This document shows, piece by piece, positions 8,821 to 18,166 of a DNA stretch of 64,000 nt; position 1 is the first letter of the stretch; every line of letters begins with the position of its first letter. Origin of the DNA: Flavobacteriaceae bacterium GF1 (GTDB lineage Bacteria; Bacteroidota; Bacteroidia; Flavobacteriales; Flavobacteriaceae); NCBI GenBank assembly GCA_009797885.1, contig WNKP01000015.1:1-64000 (forward strand). The letters run 5' to 3'. The notes beneath the pieces were generated by a model. That model was not told where the DNA came from and did no database searches. It was given only the letters and a program-made list of their open reading frames with translations. The position numbers and the translations under genes were made by a program.

Positions 8821-9897
8821 ATGAGATGGGTCCTTGGTACGTTAGTCTGTTTCCTCCCATGGATGGGGTATCCCCAAAATTTGGTCAAAAACCCAAGTTT
8901 TGAGGATTTTTTGGAGTGCCCCAATACCTTGGGAACTTTTGGGGTACAGCTCAAATCCTGGTCAACGCCCACCCAGGGTTCAACAGATTATTTCAATACC
9001 TGTAGTACGGTGATGGGAGCACCCGAAAACTTCAATGGAATACAGTATCCCAAATTTGGCAATGCCTATGCCGGTCTTTATTTCTTTGCACCTGCGGATT
9101 ACCGGGAATACATTCAAGTAGAATTGAAAAGAACCTTGCAAAAGGACAAAAAATACCATTTGGAGTTTTATGTAAGTTTGGCGGAAGGTTCCGATTTTGC
9201 GGTAAAGGATTTTGGCGTGGTGTTAAGCCATAAGGCTATCGACATTAAAACAAAAAAACACCTGTCCAAGGGAAGCTTGTTCAAAGTAAAGGGAAATCGA
9301 TTTCAGCAATTTGAGATAGGCCATGCGGATTTTCATGAGGATAAATCCATTTGGTTGCGGGTACATACCACTTTTATCGCCGAAGGTTTTGAACGTTATT
9401 TGATCTTGGGAAACCTAAGGGATAACAAGTCCACCAAAAAGGTTCGGACCAAGCGAAGGGAAACCAAAAAAGGGGCCTATTATTATATCGATATGGTTTC
9501 CCTAACTTCTGAAACTCAAGAAAGCAGACCTGAAACTGAATTGGTGACCGATACATTGTATGTATTTAAGAACGTCCATTTTGATTTTGATGGATTTACT
9601 ATAGACGTGGCAGCGGAGAAAGAATTGTTAAAGGTGCGCCAGCAATTGGAATACCATAAGGATTTACACCTGGAAATTCACGGACATACGGACAATAGGG
9701 GTAGTGAAGCGTACAATCTGGCCTTATCGGAAAGGAGGGCAAAAACCGTGGTGGATTACTTCATAAAAGCGGGGATAGCTTCCAACAGAATCTCATGGAA
9801 GGGCCACGGGAGCACAAAACCGAAGACGACCAATGATTCCGAACAAGGACGCGCACAAAATAGGCGTGTTGCGTTTTTGTTGTACGAATCCCACTGA
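8821..9897 (+). CDS. OmpA-family outer membrane protein, paralogue 1
   Basis: 358 residues: signal peptide (cleavage near GYPQNL), an N-terminal domain of about 200 residues (NLVKNPSFEDFLECP, NAYAGLYFF, YREYIQVEL) resembling a galactose-binding-like jelly roll, and a C-terminal OmpA peptidoglycan-binding domain (about 245-358). The loop GHTDNRGSEAYNLALSERRA has both the Asp and the Arg 15 residues later that bind diaminopimelate in OmpA proteins. It should tether the envelope to peptidoglycan while presenting the N-terminal domain. It is the first of three tandem paralogues (also 9956 and 11581). Confidence 0.85.
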   Translation: MRWVLGTLVCFLPWMGYPQNLVKNPSFEDFLECPNTLGTFGVQLKSWSTPTQGSTDYFNTCSTVMGAPENFNGIQYPKFGNAYAGLYFFAPADYREYIQVELKRTLQKDKKYHLEFYVSLAEGSDFAVKDFGVVLSHKAIDIKTKKHLSKGSLFKVKGNRFQQFEIGHADFHEDKSIWLRVHTTFIAEGFERYLILGNLRDNKSTKKVRTKRRETKKGAYYYIDMVSLTSETQESRPETELVTDTLYVFKNVHFDFDGFTIDVAAEKELLKVRQQLEYHKDLHLEIHGHTDNRGSEAYNLALSERRAKTVVDYFIKAGIASNRISWKGHGSTKPKTTNDSEQGRAQNRRVAFLLYESH

Positions 9898-9955
9898 TGG
9901 ATGTCATTAAAGGCAATAAACCACTGATTAATAGAGTTATATAAGAAATGATTAC

Positions 9956-11047
9956 ATGTTGAGGTTCCAAATCTTAGTTGTTCTTATTTTTAGTTGCCTA
10001 GGTCAGTCCACCCCAATTTTTTCCCAGAATTTGGTCAAAAATGGCGGTTTTGAGCTGTTGACGGAATGTCCTGAAGGCGTAAGCAGTTTGGCCAGGAATG
10101 GTGTGCACCTAAGCTCACCAACCGCTGGAACGACGGACATTTTCAGTACCTGTTCTTCGGGAAAGGTTGCTGTGCCAAGGAATTTCAGGGGAACCCAAAA
10201 AGCGCTGTTCGGCAACGCCTATGCAGGACTTTATCTATGCTCACCAAATAATTATCGCGAATACATCCAGTTTTCACTGGATACCACTTTGGAAAAGGGT
10301 ACGTATTATAACTTACGGCTTTTTGTATCGCTTGCAGAGACTTCCACGGTATCGACACCTTCTTTAAATGTGCTGCTCACCGATGGCCCCATTGCATTGG
10401 GTACATCAAAAAACCTATCCAAAAATCGACTTCTGAAACATGAAGGAAGCAAATACTCGTTTCAAAAACTTAGTTGGACGGGTAGTTATGTCAATGTTGA
10501 CGACTGGGTGGAGGTAAAGGTCCGGTTTAAGGCCAAGGGTTTTGAACGGGGTATCATATTGGGAAATTTCCGCAACGACCAATTGACCATTAAGAGAAAG
10601 ACCAATGAATACCGAAATGGTGCAAAGGAGTTTGCCTATTATTATATTGATGAAGTAACATTGCTAAAAGATGCCCAACAGGAGTATCAAATGGGCGAGG
10701 CCTATGTGATCGATGGGGTGCGGTTCAATACGGACAGTTATGAGCTTTCAGGGATTGCCAAGGAAAAGATCCGTGATTTGTATAAAAAAATAAAAGCCAT
10801 TCCCAACATAAAGATTACCATTAATGGCCATACGGATGATATGGGTTCCGAAGGCCACAACGAATTTTTATCGCACAAAAGGGCGAAATCCGTAGCGACA
10901 TATTTGGTTGAACTGGGGTTTCCCAACGAACGTATTGTTTGGGAGGGACATGGTAATCGAAAGCCTTTAATCCCAAAATTTACGGAAGAGGCCCGCTTAC
11001 AGAACAGACGGGTGGACTTTGTAATTACCGATTTTGAGGACCAGTAA
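9956..11047 (+). CDS. OmpA-family outer membrane protein, paralogue 2
   Basis: 363 residues with the same plan as its neighbour: signal peptide ending near PIFSQNL, a galactose-binding-like N-terminal domain (NLVKNGGFELLTECPEG, NAYAGLYLC, NYREYIQFSL) and a C-terminal OmpA domain (about 240-363). The peptidoglycan loop GHTDDMGSEGHNEFLSHKRA keeps the Asp and the Arg at the expected spacing of 15. The gap to the upstream paralogue is 58 bases with no clear terminator, so co-transcription is likely. The stretch between the two domains (YYIDEVTLL) is also conserved among the three copies. Confidence 0.85.
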   Translation: MLRFQILVVLIFSCLGQSTPIFSQNLVKNGGFELLTECPEGVSSLARNGVHLSSPTAGTTDIFSTCSSGKVAVPRNFRGTQKALFGNAYAGLYLCSPNNYREYIQFSLDTTLEKGTYYNLRLFVSLAETSTVSTPSLNVLLTDGPIALGTSKNLSKNRLLKHEGSKYSFQKLSWTGSYVNVDDWVEVKVRFKAKGFERGIILGNFRNDQLTIKRKTNEYRNGAKEFAYYYIDEVTLLKDAQQEYQMGEAYVIDGVRFNTDSYELSGIAKEKIRDLYKKIKAIPNIKITINGHTDDMGSEGHNEFLSHKRAKSVATYLVELGFPNERIVWEGHGNRKPLIPKFTEEARLQNRRVDFVITDFEDQ

Positions 11048-11064
11048 GCTGGACCATCCAAAAA

Positions 11065-11430
11065 TCAATGACTGCGTTCTTGTTTATCGGAGCTTTGCTG
11101 TGGTAGCTCCTCGTTGATCAATAGCTCCCTGAGTTCATCCCCATATTCCAAAATAATTTCCCCGGCATTACCGTGACTCAGTACAAAAAAGGATTCCGTT
11201 TTGTACCCCGCGGAACTAATGCTGATTTTCCAATGAAAATCCTGTTTACTGGTAAGGGAGAAATTCCCGTCATAGTCCGTATGGACCACATTCTTTGAAG
11301 ATTCCAAAGTCACGGAGGCCAAATAGATGGGTAGCCCGAGTTCATCAACGATTTTTCCTGTAACCGTGTGTTGGGCCTGACCAGATATTGGGGCAAAAGC
11401 CAATAATAGCACAATGGTCAAAATGCGCAT
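11065..11430 (-). CDS. Secreted carboxypeptidase-regulatory-like domain protein
   Basis: A small protein of 121 residues with a signal peptide (MRILTIVLLLAFAPISGQAQ). One carboxypeptidase D regulatory-like beta-sandwich follows, marked by TVTGKIVDELGLPIYLASVTL and TDYDGNFSLTS. This domain normally opens SusC/TonB receptors or large surface proteins; here it stands alone with a hydrophilic C-terminus (LPQQSSDKQERSH). The start at 11430 was chosen because the longer frame to 11589 adds a tail without a signal sequence that would overlap the next gene. It lies on the opposite strand between the second and third OmpA paralogues. No specific function can be assigned. Confidence 0.65.
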   Translation of the reverse strand: MRILTIVLLLAFAPISGQAQHTVTGKIVDELGLPIYLASVTLESSKNVVHTDYDGNFSLTSKQDFHWKISISSAGYKTESFFVLSHGNAGEIILEYGDELRELLINEELPQQSSDKQERSH

Positions 11431-11580
11431 TACAGCAAGATTTGGACTATAAGAACGAAAAAAAACCAATTTTAGTATGCTGTATTTCGGGATTCCGATA
11501 TCCGTAAAATAGTGAAAATAACATACTAAAGCCCCCAAAAATGCGTTTAAAACCCTAGCGAGAACCCAAATCAAGACCCT

Positions 11581-12666
11581 ATGACACATATCTACTCTCG
11601 CGTATCCACAATTTTTTGTTTATTGATCGGTGGTTCCCTCTTGGGACAGAACCTTATTTTGAACCCTGGGTTTGAAGACTATGCTGCATGCCCTTCCAAT
11701 TTTACAAGTTTGGCCGCTTTGTTGCAGGATGTTTCCCAGCCAACTTCCAGTTCTGGGGACTATTTCAACCAATGTAGCACCGAAGATTTTGGTATTCCCT
11801 CCAATTTTAAGGGAAATCAAGCTGCTGCCGAAGGCTCGGGATATCTGGGTCTGTATTTCTATGCACTGAACAATTATCGTGAATATGTTCAGTTGGGAAC
11901 GCAAAGGACCTTACGGGAGAAATTCCCTTATAAAATATCGTTTAAGGTAAGTTTGGCCGAAGCATCCACGCTGGCCTTGAAAAATATGTCCGTAGTACTT
12001 ACCAATGGCAGCTTACGTTTGCCCAATAGTGCCACATTGACCCATGAACGTCTGGATTTACAGGAAGGTCTGGAATTTCATGAGGTGGCCCTAAAAGCGG
12101 ATAAGTCCCTGGCCGATGCAGAGGAATGGATTACACTTACGGGCGAATTTGAGGCCAAAGGTTATGAAAGTCATATCCTAGTGGGAAATTTTCTAAACAA
12201 TACCAATACCAAACTGGTAAAACGGGACAGAGCAGTGATACCGAGTGATTTTTCCTATTATTTTATCGATGATTTTCAATTGGAGGAATTGCCCAGGGTC
12301 AATTATGAAAAGGATAAAATTTATGTTTTGGAACACAATCCCTTTGAACCAAAAGGGTATGAACTGGATGAATCCGCCATGGCCAGTGTCAAGAAAATTT
12401 TCAAGTACCTGAAGGAAAATGCAGAAGTACAATTAAAAATTACTGGGCATTCCAATGATGCGGGCACTCCCGAATACAATAAATTCATTTCCTCCCTACG
12501 GGCCAGGGCCGTTGCCCTTTACCTCAAAAAATTGGGGATTGCGGATGATAGGATCGTATGGGAAGGCGTAGGGGATTCCAAACCCCTGCGAAACGGAAAA
12601 ATCAAGCAAGGGCATTTGGCCAATCGCAGCGTGGAATTTGTAATGACCAAGTTTGATGACCAATAA
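11581..12666 (+). CDS. OmpA-family outer membrane protein, paralogue 3 with altered peptidoglycan loop
   Basis: 361 residues: signal peptide ending near SLLGQNL, the shared N-terminal domain (NLILNPGFEDYAACP, SGYLGLYFY, NYREYVQL) and a C-terminal OmpA domain (about 240-361). The loop reads GHSNDAGTPEYNKFISSLRA. The Arg is in place, but the position of the key Asp is Asn, with an Asp one residue later. Diaminopimelate binding may therefore be weaker or lost. A strong hairpin terminator at 12691-12721 ends the transcript. It is separated from paralogue 2 by an opposite-strand gene, so it probably has its own promoter. Confidence 0.85.
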   Translation: MTHIYSRVSTIFCLLIGGSLLGQNLILNPGFEDYAACPSNFTSLAALLQDVSQPTSSSGDYFNQCSTEDFGIPSNFKGNQAAAEGSGYLGLYFYALNNYREYVQLGTQRTLREKFPYKISFKVSLAEASTLALKNMSVVLTNGSLRLPNSATLTHERLDLQEGLEFHEVALKADKSLADAEEWITLTGEFEAKGYESHILVGNFLNNTNTKLVKRDRAVIPSDFSYYFIDDFQLEELPRVNYEKDKIYVLEHNPFEPKGYELDESAMASVKKIFKYLKENAEVQLKITGHSNDAGTPEYNKFISSLRARAVALYLKKLGIADDRIVWEGVGDSKPLRNGKIKQGHLANRSVEFVMTKFDDQ

Positions 12667-12690
12667 CCGTTTTCAAGACGAACAAATTAG

Positions 12691-12721
12691 AACCCCAAGA
12701 GCTATTTTCTTGGGGTTTTTT
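12691..12721 (+). terminator. Rho-independent terminator after the third OmpA gene
   Basis: A perfect 10-base stem (AACCCCAAGA with TCTTGGGGTT) around a 7-base loop is followed by a T run. It lies 24 bases past the OmpA stop and before the amidohydrolase start. Confidence 0.85.
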
Positions 12722-12751
12722 ATTCCTTATTTTTGGGAAAAGCCAAATCCG

Positions 12752-14377
12752 ATGAGATATCGATATGTATTACCCCTCCTTTTTATAACTGCCTTTTCCT
12801 GTCAAAAAAAGAAAATGGTGGATTTGATCGTCACCAATGCCAACATCTATACCGTGGATTCCACCTTTTCCAAAGCCACGTCCTTGGCCGTTAAAGATGG
12901 GGAATTCGTTGCGGTTGCCACGGATGGGGAAATAACCGCTGCCTTTGAAAGCACTTCGGTATTGGATGCCGACGGAAAAACCATTGTTCCTGGACTGATC
13001 GATGCCCATTGCCATTTTTATGGTCTGGGGATGAATCAACAGGTAGTAAATTTAAGGGAAACCAAAAGCTATCAGGAAGTGCTCGATCGGGTAAGTGCCT
13101 TCCAAAAGGAAAAACCTTCCAATTTTATTCAGGGTAGGGGTTGGGACCAAAACGATTGGGAGGTTAAGAAGTTTCCAACCAAAGAGGCTTTGGATGCATT
13201 GTTCCCCGATATCCCGGTTGCCCTGGAGCGGGTGGATGGACATGCCTACCTAGTAAACCAAAAAGCGTTGGACATGGCCGGAATTACCGAAAGTACCCAA
13301 GTGGACGGCGGGGAAATCGTGAAGAACGATCGGGGTGAGCCTACAGGGGTTTTAGTGGACAACCCCATGGGAATGGTGGATGCGGTAATTCCCAAACCCA
13401 GTAGGGCCACCCAAATCCAGGCGTTAAAAGATGCGGAAGCAATTTGTTTTGATTATGGTTTGACCACGGTGAATGATGCCGGGTTGCCCCGCGCAACCAT
13501 TGAATTGATAGATAGCCTGCAACAATCCGGGGCGTTAAAAATCCGCATGTATGCTATGGTCAGTAATACACCGGAGAACTTGGACCATTATTTGAGCAAG
13601 GGAATCCTTAAAACGGACCGATTGAATGTTCGGTCCATAAAGGTATATGGAGATGGTGCCTTGGGTTCCCGGGGTGCGGCCTTAAAAGAGCCTTACTCGG
13701 ATAAACCGGGGCATTTTGGCGCGATGATTACCCCGGTGGACAAGATTGGGGAACTGGCAGAGCGCATTGCGGCCACGGAATACCAAATGAACACCCATGC
13801 CATTGGGGATTCCGCCAATATTGTGATTTTACGGGCCTATGAAAAGGCATTGGAAGGAAAACCGGACCGAAGATGGAAGGTGGAACATGCCCAAGTGGTT
13901 TCCCCATCCGATTTCGATTATTTTGAAAAGGGAATCATTCCGTCCGTACAGCCGACCCACGCCACCAGTGATATGTATTGGGCCGAAGATCGCTTGGGCG
14001 AAGAACGCATACACGGGGCCTATGCCTTTAAGACCCTATTGGACAAGGCTGGAGTAGTGGCACTGGGAACCGACTTTCCTGTGGAGCGGGTAAGTCCATT
14101 TTTAACCTTTTATGCCGCTGTGGCCCGACAGGATTTGGATGAATATCCCGAAGGTGGCTTCCAAATGAAGGATGCCCTATCCCGGGAAGAGACCCTAAAA
14201 GGCATGACCCTTTGGGCGGCCTACTCCAATTTTGAGGAAAATGAAAAAGGGAGTATTGAAGTGGGAAAACAAGCCGATTTTGTGATTCTTAGCGAGGACA
14301 TGATGACCATTCCCCATAAGGCCATTCCGAATCTTAGGGCGGAGCAGGTTTTTTTGGGCGGGGAGCAGGTAAAATAG
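12752..14377 (+). CDS. YtcJ-type amidohydrolase lipoprotein
   Basis: 541 residues. A lipoprotein signal (MRYRYVLPLLFITAFSC, Cys17) implies attachment to an envelope membrane. The TIM-barrel hydrolase has metal-site motifs in order: IDAHCHFYG, the YGDGALGSRGA strand, MNTHAIGDSAN and LGTDFPVE. These place it in the YtcJ/LAF3-like amidohydrolase-3 group that hydrolyses amide or cyclic amide bonds. The substrate is unknown. The start at 12752 was chosen because it gives a proper lipobox and lies after the terminator at 12691; the earlier in-frame ATG at 12653 would overlap the OmpA gene. Confidence 0.85.
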   Translation: MRYRYVLPLLFITAFSCQKKKMVDLIVTNANIYTVDSTFSKATSLAVKDGEFVAVATDGEITAAFESTSVLDADGKTIVPGLIDAHCHFYGLGMNQQVVNLRETKSYQEVLDRVSAFQKEKPSNFIQGRGWDQNDWEVKKFPTKEALDALFPDIPVALERVDGHAYLVNQKALDMAGITESTQVDGGEIVKNDRGEPTGVLVDNPMGMVDAVIPKPSRATQIQALKDAEAICFDYGLTTVNDAGLPRATIELIDSLQQSGALKIRMYAMVSNTPENLDHYLSKGILKTDRLNVRSIKVYGDGALGSRGAALKEPYSDKPGHFGAMITPVDKIGELAERIAATEYQMNTHAIGDSANIVILRAYEKALEGKPDRRWKVEHAQVVSPSDFDYFEKGIIPSVQPTHATSDMYWAEDRLGEERIHGAYAFKTLLDKAGVVALGTDFPVERVSPFLTFYAAVARQDLDEYPEGGFQMKDALSREETLKGMTLWAAYSNFEENEKGSIEVGKQADFVILSEDMMTIPHKAIPNLRAEQVFLGGEQVK

Positions 14378-14482
14378 GCAAACAAACAAATACCAATTAC
14401 TTGTTTTGACCTCCATTAGGAGATTAGCAATGTATTTTATAGGGATATAAATAAGTTGGCGGTAATTAAAACAAACCTAACA

Positions 14483-15400
14483 TTGAAAAATCACATCGTT
14501 ACATGCTCAGTATGGGTATTTGTACTCTTTATAAATGCTTGCAAAACAGAAAATTCGACTACAAAAGAGCATGGCCCTTCAATTGGGGAGAGCCTCTATT
14601 TTGGGCAAAAACCGCCCGGCTTACTTCCTGAACTATTTGCGCCAGGTCTCGTTTCCATTGAAGGGCGATATGAGTTTGGAATTTCATTCGCTCCCGACCT
14701 CGATGAAGTTTACTTTTCTGCCAAGGAAGTCGATGAAACCACAGTCATTTATTACTCAAGACTCAAAGATAAAAAGTGGTCGCCCATTAAAAGGGCAGAT
14801 TTCACCAAGGGGGAAAAAGATACCGAAATGAAGCCATTTGTGAGTTTGACAGAGGATAAAATATACTTTACAGCCTATAACGCAGAATCGAGAAATACCA
14901 AAATTTGGTATGTAACCCGCACCAAGGACTCTTGGAGTAGTGCAAAAAAACTCGAAACGCCCATAAATGGGGATCGCGTATTTAATGTGAACCAAGGAAG
15001 AAGTGGGGACTTTTATTATACCAATATTGCCAAGCGTAAAATGTTTTATACCACCAACGTAAATGCTGAGTTTTCGGAAGTAAAAGAGATGAATATTGAA
15101 TTTGGTATTCAGGGTTTTATCTCACCTTCACAGGATTACCTCGTCGTGAATGCGAGAAACAAAGAAGAGGAATCACGGAAGGATAACGACCTTTATGTGT
15201 ATTTCAAAGGGAAAGATGGAACGTGGTCTAAACCCATTAATCTAGGGGAGGAAGTAAACTCTACCTTTTCGGAAACGGTTCCGAGCATTACACCCGACGG
15301 TAAGTATTTGTTCTTCAGTAGATATAATGAAGAAGGTGGATTATCGAACTTTTATTGGGTGAGCACCAAAGTTATTGATAAAGTAAGGCCAAAAGAATAA
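14483..15400 (+). CDS. PD40 beta-propeller lipoprotein, copy A
   Basis: About 305 residues. No ATG lies near the start. TTG at 14483 gives a normal lipoprotein signal (KNHIVTCSVWVFVLFINAC) preceded by an A-rich TAAAAC stretch, so it is preferred over TTG at 14456. The body has WD40-like PD40 repeats: FAPDLDEVYFSAKE, VSLTEDKIYFTAYN, ISPSQDYLVVNAR and ITPDGKYLFFSRYN, each followed by a W(S)xP blade edge. Such propellers bind partners or sugars in the envelope. It resembles the protein at 17023. It opens a run of small accessory genes, and no enzymatic residues are evident. Confidence 0.7.
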   Translation: MKNHIVTCSVWVFVLFINACKTENSTTKEHGPSIGESLYFGQKPPGLLPELFAPGLVSIEGRYEFGISFAPDLDEVYFSAKEVDETTVIYYSRLKDKKWSPIKRADFTKGEKDTEMKPFVSLTEDKIYFTAYNAESRNTKIWYVTRTKDSWSSAKKLETPINGDRVFNVNQGRSGDFYYTNIAKRKMFYTTNVNAEFSEVKEMNIEFGIQGFISPSQDYLVVNARNKEEESRKDNDLYVYFKGKDGTWSKPINLGEEVNSTFSETVPSITPDGKYLFFSRYNEEGGLSNFYWVSTKVIDKVRPKE

Positions 15401-15575
15401 AACTACCACTAGCAAGACCGTTGGCAGTAGGTTTAAAAAAATCAAATAGCAAACTCGTACCTATTTAAAGCAACCCTATGACCACTTTGCACATCTTAAG
15501 AAAAAGACAACCTTAATTTGGATGTTTGATCCATCCAAAGAAATCGTTTCCTATACGATCAATATATAAAATGCT

Positions 15576-16031
15576 ATGGATATGAGACAGAGTTTTAAAA
15601 TTGGAATACGGCTTTTCATTTTCGGAGTACTATTCCTGGGTGCTGTTAGCTGCAACAACGATGACGAATCTTCCTTGTCGGAATTAACAGGGGAATTGGA
15701 AGGTAGTTATACCGGAGTTTTTACTGTGGAATATTCTGAAGATCCAATTTTCTATGACCAATTAATGCTTACAAATGAAGTAACCATCGAATTTGAAGAT
15801 GGAACTTTTACGTGCTCAAGTGGAGAAAACCTTATTCCCGCGGGGGGAAGTGGAACATATGAAGTAAACGGAACCAAAATCACCTTTACTGATGAGAATG
15901 GATGGTTTGCCGATTTTGATTGGAATCTGATTTTGGACGGAGAATATAACATTGGGGAAAGGAACTCTGAAATCGTAATCTCGGCCCGTAAGGGAATTGG
16001 GTTTTATACGTATCGATTGGCTAAACCCTAA
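15576..16031 (+). CDS. Small lipoprotein of unknown function
   Basis: 151 residues. The signal sequence ends at GAVSCNNDDES, a typical flavobacterial lipobox with acidic residues after the cysteine (a surface-export-like tail). The remainder (GSYTGVFTVEYSED, GSGTYEVNGTKITFTDENGW) looks like a lipocalin-type beta barrel, as in many DUF lipoproteins of the phylum. ATG at 15576 or 15582 could serve as start. About 175 bases of gene-free sequence precede it. Function unknown. Confidence 0.65.
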   Translation: MDMRQSFKIGIRLFIFGVLFLGAVSCNNDDESSLSELTGELEGSYTGVFTVEYSEDPIFYDQLMLTNEVTIEFEDGTFTCSSGENLIPAGGSGTYEVNGTKITFTDENGWFADFDWNLILDGEYNIGERNSEIVISARKGIGFYTYRLAKP

Positions 16032-16416
16032 AAACCGAACTGCAAATAGAATACATCGTGCAGGTATGGGTTTGGTAATGTACCTTGTGCTGATTCCCAA
16101 ACTGCTTTATCCAAGCGGAATAGAAGTTAAAAACCTACCGCTAACAAGGATCATAATTTACCGAGGTAATTGGCGGACAAGTAGCTGCAATTCATTAACT
16201 TCAAACTTAGAAGCCGTCAACGGCTGGATTCCTATCTGCCGGAAGGCAGGTGACTTAGTCTGAAATCCAATGATTTCCATTTGTGCCTTCCTCTCGCCAA
16301 TGTTCGTCGGGGTAAGAAATCATCGCAGTGATCATTGTGTACAAACCAAAACGGCATTGTGAATATGGTGTAAAGGTTTGTGGTTCGACAAAGTAACCAA
16401 ATCGAAAAGGCTCAAA
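16032..16416. other. Gene-free stretch with a shared intergenic motif and a degenerate palindrome
   Basis: No convincing coding frame was found. Bases 16151-16216 align without gaps to 17991-18056 (about 47 of 66 positions by eye), including ATAATTTA, TGGCGG/TGGTGG, CTGCAATT and TAACTTCA. Bases 16224-16252 hold a degenerate relative of the left-edge palindrome, with CTGCCGGAAGGCAG at its centre. AAGCCGTCAACGGCT at 16210-16224 can form a short hairpin. Confidence 0.6.
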
Positions 16417-16881
16417 ATGGATATGAAAACCATTAGTTTAAGAAAGGCAACCATAAAAGACAGGGCATTAGCAGTTGACTTTGATTATAACTTGGATAAA
16501 GTTGAGCATGTAGAACTAAAGAGAGCGGAAAAGATAACAAAAGCCATATTGGGTGAGGAATGCTTTATCATTTTGGCAGATAACAGCGCGGTCGGTTTTG
16601 TCATATTTGATTATCGTTTCTTTGATCTGGGATGGATAGAACTCATTATTGTAGAGGAAGAACATAGGGGAAAAGGCATAGGTGGACAGGCAATTGACCT
16701 TATATGCCAACAAAGTAAGACGAATAAGGTGTTTACTTCTACCAATAGTTCCAATATTCAAATGCAGAAAGCATTGGGTAAGGTTGGTTTTTCTTTTGCA
16801 GGTAAAGTAAACGGCTTGGATGAAGGAGATCCTGAACTCTTTTATTTTAAAACGACAGACAATAGGAAAACGAAAAACTAA
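16417..16881 (+). CDS. GNAT-family N-acetyltransferase
   Basis: 154 residues forming one GNAT fold. The acetyl-CoA pyrophosphate loop is EEEHRGKGIGGQAIDLI (R/Q-x-x-G-x-G), preceded by the beta-4 strand GWIELIIV. The end (MQKALGKVGFSFAGKVNG) matches the usual alpha-4/beta-6 region. ATG at 16417 was chosen; 16423 is an alternative. The acetyl acceptor cannot be predicted. It sits alone between gaps that carry the shared intergenic motif. Confidence 0.8.
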   Translation: MDMKTISLRKATIKDRALAVDFDYNLDKVEHVELKRAEKITKAILGEECFIILADNSAVGFVIFDYRFFDLGWIELIIVEEEHRGKGIGGQAIDLICQQSKTNKVFTSTNSSNIQMQKALGKVGFSFAGKVNGLDEGDPELFYFKTTDNRKTKN

Positions 16882-17022
16882 ATCGATAAACAAAATGCCG
16901 GCACACAACAATCGCTGGCGGCAAGCTGAAAACCGAACACATGGATGTGACCGCCTTCATTCCGGAAAAAACAGAACCATCGGTTAGTTGAGACAGTTGT
17001 AACCCCATAAATTAAAGCATAC

Positions 17023-17964
17023 ATGAAAAAGGTGCCGGTTATGACCCATTCGTTCCCCATACTACTTTTGGGCGTGCTGGTATCCCTTTCGCTTAGTTGT
17101 CAAATGACAACGGCACAATCGGAAATAACCCTTTTTGAACCGGAAAACATATCCACCGAAGCAGTGGAATATGCACCAAGTTTTTCGCCTTCAGGTTCGG
17201 AAATATACTTCTCGAAAAGTAATGATCAATGGGGAAAGGGTGGGATGAGGAGTGCCATTTATTATTCAATCAAAACGAACCAAAAATGGTCGAAACCGAA
17301 ATTGGCACCCTTTTCCGGTCAATATGACGATAGTGCCCCCCATATCACCAACGAGGGAAGGACGCTATATTTTATTTCTCAAAGGCCTTCAGCCAATGGG
17401 CAACACACTTCTCAGGATATATGGAAAGTGGAAAGGGATGAAAACGACAATTGGGGAACCCCTATGAGGTTGGACAGTCCCATCAATTCCTGGGCAAATG
17501 AGTATTGCCTGCGGACTGATGGCTACGGCAATTTATATTTTGCGTCCGACCGTAAAGGAGGATACGGCCAAGGGGATCTGTACGTGGTTAAAAAGACAAC
17601 TAATGGGTATAGTGCTCCCGTCAATTTGGGGAAGTCGTTGAATACGGAAAAAGGGGAATGGAACCTGGAAGTGAACAAGGAAGGCAATATGATCATTTTT
17701 GAAGCTTCCGAAAGAGCACAGAACCGCTCTTCTTATGGGGACCTCTATATAAGTTTCAAAGTAAACGATACATGGTCCTTGCCCCAGAATATTCAGGAGA
17801 TAAATACGACGGGGAGCGATCTTTATCCAGAATTTCGGGAGGGGGAAAATAGGCTGTATTTCTCCAGTAGTGATAGTTTAAGAAGTGTCCGAACAAATAT
17901 TTATTTCACTGAATTTAGGAGCCTAAAGGACAAATACGGCAAAAGTGCGGTTTTTCCGAAGTGA
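17023..17964 (+). CDS. PD40 beta-propeller lipoprotein, copy B
   Basis: 313 residues. A lipoprotein-like signal (ILLLGVLVSLSLSC) is followed by PD40/WD40-like blades: YAPSFSPSGSEIYFSKSND, HITNEGRTLYFISQRP, LRTDGYGNLYFASDRKGGYGQGDLYV (described in parts), NKEGNMIIFEAS and GENRLYFSSSDS. The ASDRKGGYGQGDLYVV segment also occurs in the propeller part of OmpA/PorE-type envelope proteins, but no OmpA domain is attached here. ATG 17023 or 17041 may start it. It is similar in plan and length to the protein at 14483. Confidence 0.75.
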   Translation: MKKVPVMTHSFPILLLGVLVSLSLSCQMTTAQSEITLFEPENISTEAVEYAPSFSPSGSEIYFSKSNDQWGKGGMRSAIYYSIKTNQKWSKPKLAPFSGQYDDSAPHITNEGRTLYFISQRPSANGQHTSQDIWKVERDENDNWGTPMRLDSPINSWANEYCLRTDGYGNLYFASDRKGGYGQGDLYVVKKTTNGYSAPVNLGKSLNTEKGEWNLEVNKEGNMIIFEASERAQNRSSYGDLYISFKVNDTWSLPQNIQEINTTGSDLYPEFREGENRLYFSSSDSLRSVRTNIYFTEFRSLKDKYGKSAVFPK

Positions 17965-18166
17965 GCAAAAAATAGAAATGGCGCCAGAGGCTATAATTTA
18001 CGAACTTCATTGGTGGGCAAATACCTGCAATTTGCTAACTTCAGGCTTATAAACGGGCTCGGTTTGGAATCCAAGGGTTTCGTTTGGTTACCGATAGGGG
18101 GCAAGAACAACCAATGGTGATAATGCTGATACTAATCCGCTAACATAACTATTGAAAATTCGATGT

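Noticed and set aside
16881-17022. GCCGGC...GCTGGCGGC after the GNAT gene as a true integron attC site
   Set aside because: Pairing is imperfect, the attC core sites are not recognisable and no IntI gene is present; kept only as part of the broader cassette-like hypothesis.
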